Shown one piece after another: positions 12,746 to 14,973 of a stretch of DNA of 14,973 bases. The first letter of the stretch is position 1; the number at the start of each line of letters is the position of its first letter. Origin of the DNA: Magnetovibrio sp. GTDB lineage: Bacteria > Pseudomonadota > Alphaproteobacteria > Rhodospirillales > Magnetovibrionaceae. The stretch is from positions 1 to 14,973 of the forward strand of contig JAESUA010000377.1 of the NCBI GenBank assembly GCA_016763255.1, written 5' to 3'. A model generated the notes under the pieces. That model ran no database searches. It was not told the origin of the DNA and worked only from the letters and a program-made list of their open reading frames with translations. The position numbers and the translations under genes were made by a program.

Positions 12746-13684
12746 TTAGAGATTGAGAACACGGATCGGACGGATTTCTCCGCCTTCGATCCTGGCCAGA
12801 GCCAACGGCACATCCCCGTCCATGACGACCACCGTTTGCCCAAACGAAACCTTCACATCGGGTGTTCGATTGAGCACGGTAAGCGCGGGAGCGGGCATGC
12901 CATGCCGCATTTTTCCGGCCTCAACTTCCGACAAGGCCAGCGCCGGGATGTCGTCCAGCGCGGTCATGAGCGGAAGCACAGCTTCTTTAAGGCGCGCACT
13001 ATGCCCCAAGGACTCTAAGGAATCCAGTGAAATCGCCTGGTCTTCGAGGAACGGCCCGACCCGCGTGCGACGCAAATCTGCAACATAAGCAACCGAACCT
13101 AATCGAATCGCCAAATCACGGGCTAAAGACCTGATATATGTACCTTTTCCGCACTCAACGTCGATGATTGCCAAATCCGGTTGGGGCATTTCGACCAACC
13201 GCACCTTATCGATGCGCACGATACGCGATTTCATCTCGACCAGTTGATCGTCGACGTTTGGATCACGGGCCAATTTATAGGCCCGCTGACCATTGATTTT
13301 GATGGCCGAGTAGATCGGCGGTACCTGTTCGATATCGCCTTCAAATTCACCCAGAACCGCTTCGATTTGTGCCGCTGTGGGGCGCACGGTGGAGGTTTCG
13401 ACCACCTCGCCCTCGGCGTCATCGGTGCTTCGGGCCTCGCCAAAACGCACCCAGCAGCGATAGGCCTTGGCACCATCCATCACGAACGACATGGTTTTGG
13501 TCGCTTCGCCCAAGGCGATCGGCAAAATACCGGTGGCTAGGGGATCAAGCGTGCCGCCGTGTCCGGCTTTTTGGGCGTCCAAAAGATAACGCACCTTGCC
13601 CACCGCTTGGGATGAACTCATGCCTTTGGGCTTGTCGAAAATAACCCAACCATGGACCGGCTGGCCTTTGCGTTTACGCGCCAT
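12746..13684 (-). CDS. truB: tRNA pseudouridine-55 synthase
   Basis: 312 residues. It converts U55 of the tRNA T-loop to pseudouridine. The N-terminal part shows HGWVIFDKPKGMSSSQAV and the catalytic motif GHGGTLDPLATG with Asp47, followed by KTMSFVMDGAKAYRCWVRFG. Further family marks are VPPIYSAIKINGQRAYKLAR and CGKGTYIRSLARDLAIRLG. The last roughly 70 residues form the usual C-terminal RNA-binding (PUA-like) region. Its ATG overlaps the rbfA stop as TAATG, so translation is coupled. It sits in the conserved infB-rbfA-truB-rpsO-pnp order. Confidence 0.97.
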   Translation of the reverse strand: MARKRKGQPVHGWVIFDKPKGMSSSQAVGKVRYLLDAQKAGHGGTLDPLATGILPIALGEATKTMSFVMDGAKAYRCWVRFGEARSTDDAEGEVVETSTVRPTAAQIEAVLGEFEGDIEQVPPIYSAIKINGQRAYKLARDPNVDDQLVEMKSRIVRIDKVRLVEMPQPDLAIIDVECGKGTYIRSLARDLAIRLGSVAYVADLRRTRVGPFLEDQAISLDSLESLGHSARLKEAVLPLMTALDDIPALALSEVEAGKMRHGMPAPALTVLNRTPDVKVSFGQTVVVMDGDVPLALARIEGGEIRPIRVLNL

Positions 13685-14130
13685 TAGGCGTCCTCATCAC
13701 CGAGATCATCATCGTGATCTTGGGAAATTTCCAAATCACGGGCGACTTCGGGGCGGAGCAACAGCTCCTCAATGTAATCGGCGGTATCGAACGAAGTATC
13801 GTGTTCGAAATGAAGTTCCGGCGCATAGCGCAACTTAACCTTGCGGACCACTTGATGACGGAGGAATTTGGCGGACCGTACCAACGCTTCAACCACGGTT
13901 TTCACCGCCTCGGCATCGCCGCCGCCCAGGGGCGTGACAAAACACGTGGCGTGCTTCAAATCGGGGCTGACGCGCACTTCGGTGACCGTCACCGGGGTGG
14001 CGGTCAAAACAGAATCGCGTAAATCACCGCGTTCCAGGGTCCACGCCAGGGCATGGCGCAGTTCCTCACCAACGCGCAATTGACTCTGGCTGGGGCCCTT
14101 GGCGGAATGTTGGTTGCCGTGTCGGCTCAT
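13684..14130 (-). CDS. rbfA: ribosome-binding factor A
   Basis: 148 residues with a single KH-like domain: SQLRVGEELRHALAWTLERG at the start, then VTVTEVRVSPDLKHATCFVT, FLRHQVVRKVKLRYAPELHF and DTADYIEELL. RbfA binds the 30S subunit near the 5' end of 16S rRNA and helps its late maturation, notably in the cold. The acidic tail (DHDDDLGDEDA) is a little longer than in short homologues. Its stop codon shares one base with the truB start. The upstream infB gene ends 58 nt before; a GAGG about 11 nt before the ATG is a modest ribosome site. Confidence 0.96.
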   Translation of the reverse strand: MSRHGNQHSAKGPSQSQLRVGEELRHALAWTLERGDLRDSVLTATPVTVTEVRVSPDLKHATCFVTPLGGGDAEAVKTVVEALVRSAKFLRHQVVRKVKLRYAPELHFEHDTSFDTADYIEELLLRPEVARDLEISQDHDDDLGDEDA

Positions 14131-14157
14131 GACAATTGGCCTCGCAAACTATCGGGC

Positions 14158-14187
14158 AAAAAGACGCCCAGCTTGGTCCTCAAGCTG
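14158..14187 (-). terminator. possible weak terminator or attenuator between infB and rbfA
   Basis: CAGCTTG (14169-14175) and CAAGCTG (14181-14187) form a 7-bp stem with a 5-nt loop right after the infB stop. A run of five T on the minus strand (14158-14162) begins 6 nt later, further than normal. It would reduce rather than block transcription into rbfA. Confidence 0.35.
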
Positions 14188-14188
14188 A

Positions 14189-14973
14189 TCACTCTTCCAG
14201 CTGACGGGCCACCTCGATCACATCGAAGCACTCAATCATATCACCGACTTTGATGTTGTCGTAGTTGGCGAATGCCATACCGCACTCAAGACCTTCACGG
14301 ACATCCTTAGCGTCGTCCTTGAAGCGCTTGAGCTGGCTCAGCTCGCCTTCATGGATCACCACGTCATCACGCAGCAAACGCACCTTGGAACCGCGCTTGA
14401 CGTTGCCGCTGGTGACCATACAACCGGCAACGGTGCCGACCTTGGTGACCGAGAACACTTCGCGCACTTCGGCGTAACCCAAGAACTCTTCCTTGAGGGT
14501 CGGTGCCAGCATTCCCGACAGCGCATTGCGCATGTCATCGGTGACGTCATAGATGATCGAATAGTAACGGATATCGACGCCGTCACGCTTGGCCATATCA
14601 CGGGCCTGGGCATTGGCACGAACATTGAAACCGATGATGAAACCACCCGAAGCCCGGGCCAAGATGACATCGGATTCGTTGATGCCGCCGACCGCGCCAT
14701 GCAGCACCTTAGCCTTGACTTCGTCGGTGCCCATTTTGTTGAGCGCCGCGCTGATCGCTTCCAACGAACCATGCACGTCGGCCTTTAGGACCACCGGCAA
14801 ATTCTTGGCTTCGCCTTCTTTGATCTTCTCGAACATCTGTTCCAGGGTGCCACGGCTGGTGGCGGCGGAGCGGATGTCGCGTTTTTTGCGTTGGCGATAT
14901 TCGGTCACTTCACGCGCCTTGGCATCGTCGCCGACCACGACCATATCATCACCCGCATCCGGGGTGCCGCTGA
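14189..14973 (-). CDS. infB: translation initiation factor IF-2, C-terminal part (partial)
   Basis: The gene runs off the right edge; about 261 C-terminal residues are present and the frame stays open to the last base (codons before the internal ATG at 14944 read SGTPDAGDD, matching IF-2). Visible pieces are AREVTEYRQRKKRD, LPVVLKADVHGSLEAISAAL, VGGINESDVILARASGGFII and GFNVRANAQARDMAK of domain C1. The fMet-tRNA-binding C2 domain follows with EVFSVTKVGTVAGCMVTSG, LKRFKDDAKDVREGLECGM and NIKVGDMIECFDV. The GTPase domain lies outside the window. IF-2 brings initiator tRNA to the 30S subunit and promotes subunit joining. It heads the rbfA-truB-rpsO-pnp group here. Confidence 0.97.
   Translation of the reverse strand, partial: SGTPDAGDDMVVVGDDAKAREVTEYRQRKKRDIRSAATSRGTLEQMFEKIKEGEAKNLPVVLKADVHGSLEAISAALNKMGTDEVKAKVLHGAVGGINESDVILARASGGFIIGFNVRANAQARDMAKRDGVDIRYYSIIYDVTDDMRNALSGMLAPTLKEEFLGYAEVREVFSVTKVGTVAGCMVTSGNVKRGSKVRLLRDDVVIHEGELSQLKRFKDDAKDVREGLECGMAFANYDNIKVGDMIECFDVIEVARQLEE

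Overview
The window looks like a chromosomal segment of a free-living alphaproteobacterium, probably Rhodospirillales-like. This is inferred from family-level resemblance: an Irr-type Fur regulator, the DUF3501 / CCG-domain iron-sulfur protein / rubrerythrin cluster, the long (about 465-residue) nitronate monooxygenase form, and the gene order infB-rbfA-truB-rpsO-pnp. I see no tRNA, rRNA, CRISPR array, insertion sequence or phage gene. Base composition is fairly even apart from AT-rich intergenic stretches.

Left part (1-4766). The plus strand opens with the last codons of a cysteine synthase gene, then moeB (E1-like sulfur-carrier adenylyltransferase), which overlaps a DsrE-family gene by 8 nt. 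This is a small sulfur-transfer group. The DsrE gene has no stop at its usual end: the frame runs through a hairpin and into the antisense of a convergent D-2-hydroxyacid dehydrogenase gene (minus strand). Next come a TetR regulator and a nitroreductase-family flavoprotein on the plus strand. They are tied together by three related palindromic sites (core TACC-N4-GGTA): two over the tetR promoter and one before the nitroreductase. A secreted SH3-domain protein follows with its own good promoter. A 480-bp AT-rich gap (4767-5249) has no credible gene.

Middle part (5250-8311, minus strand). In transcription order this holds an Irr/Fur-family regulator with no cysteines, a short rubrerythrin with a complete di-iron ligand set but no rubredoxin domain, an iron-sulfur protein with two 4Cys motifs and two CCG domains, and a DUF3501 protein. 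Intrinsic terminators separate the first three genes, and each seems to have its own control region. An FNR-type box lies upstream of the regulator, and a near-palindrome covers the -10 box of the iron-sulfur gene. I infer an oxygen-, iron- or peroxide-responsive redox module. The job of DUF3501 in it is unknown.

Right part (8501-14973, minus strand). A nitronate monooxygenase gene is split by a probable one-base deletion near 8828; the two frames together give a normal-length protein of about 466 residues. Then comes the translation/RNA-decay operon infB (partial) > rbfA > truB > rpsO > pnp, with TAATG coupling of rbfA and truB. A strong terminator lies between rpsO and pnp, and a leader hairpin precedes pnp.

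The most notable points are the two apparent single-base lesions (lost dsrE stop, frameshifted monooxygenase), the tetR operator set, the FNR-like box near irr, and the rubrerythrin / iron-sulfur / DUF3501 cluster. No wholly new system is clearly visible; the DUF3501 cluster is the best candidate for undescribed biochemistry.
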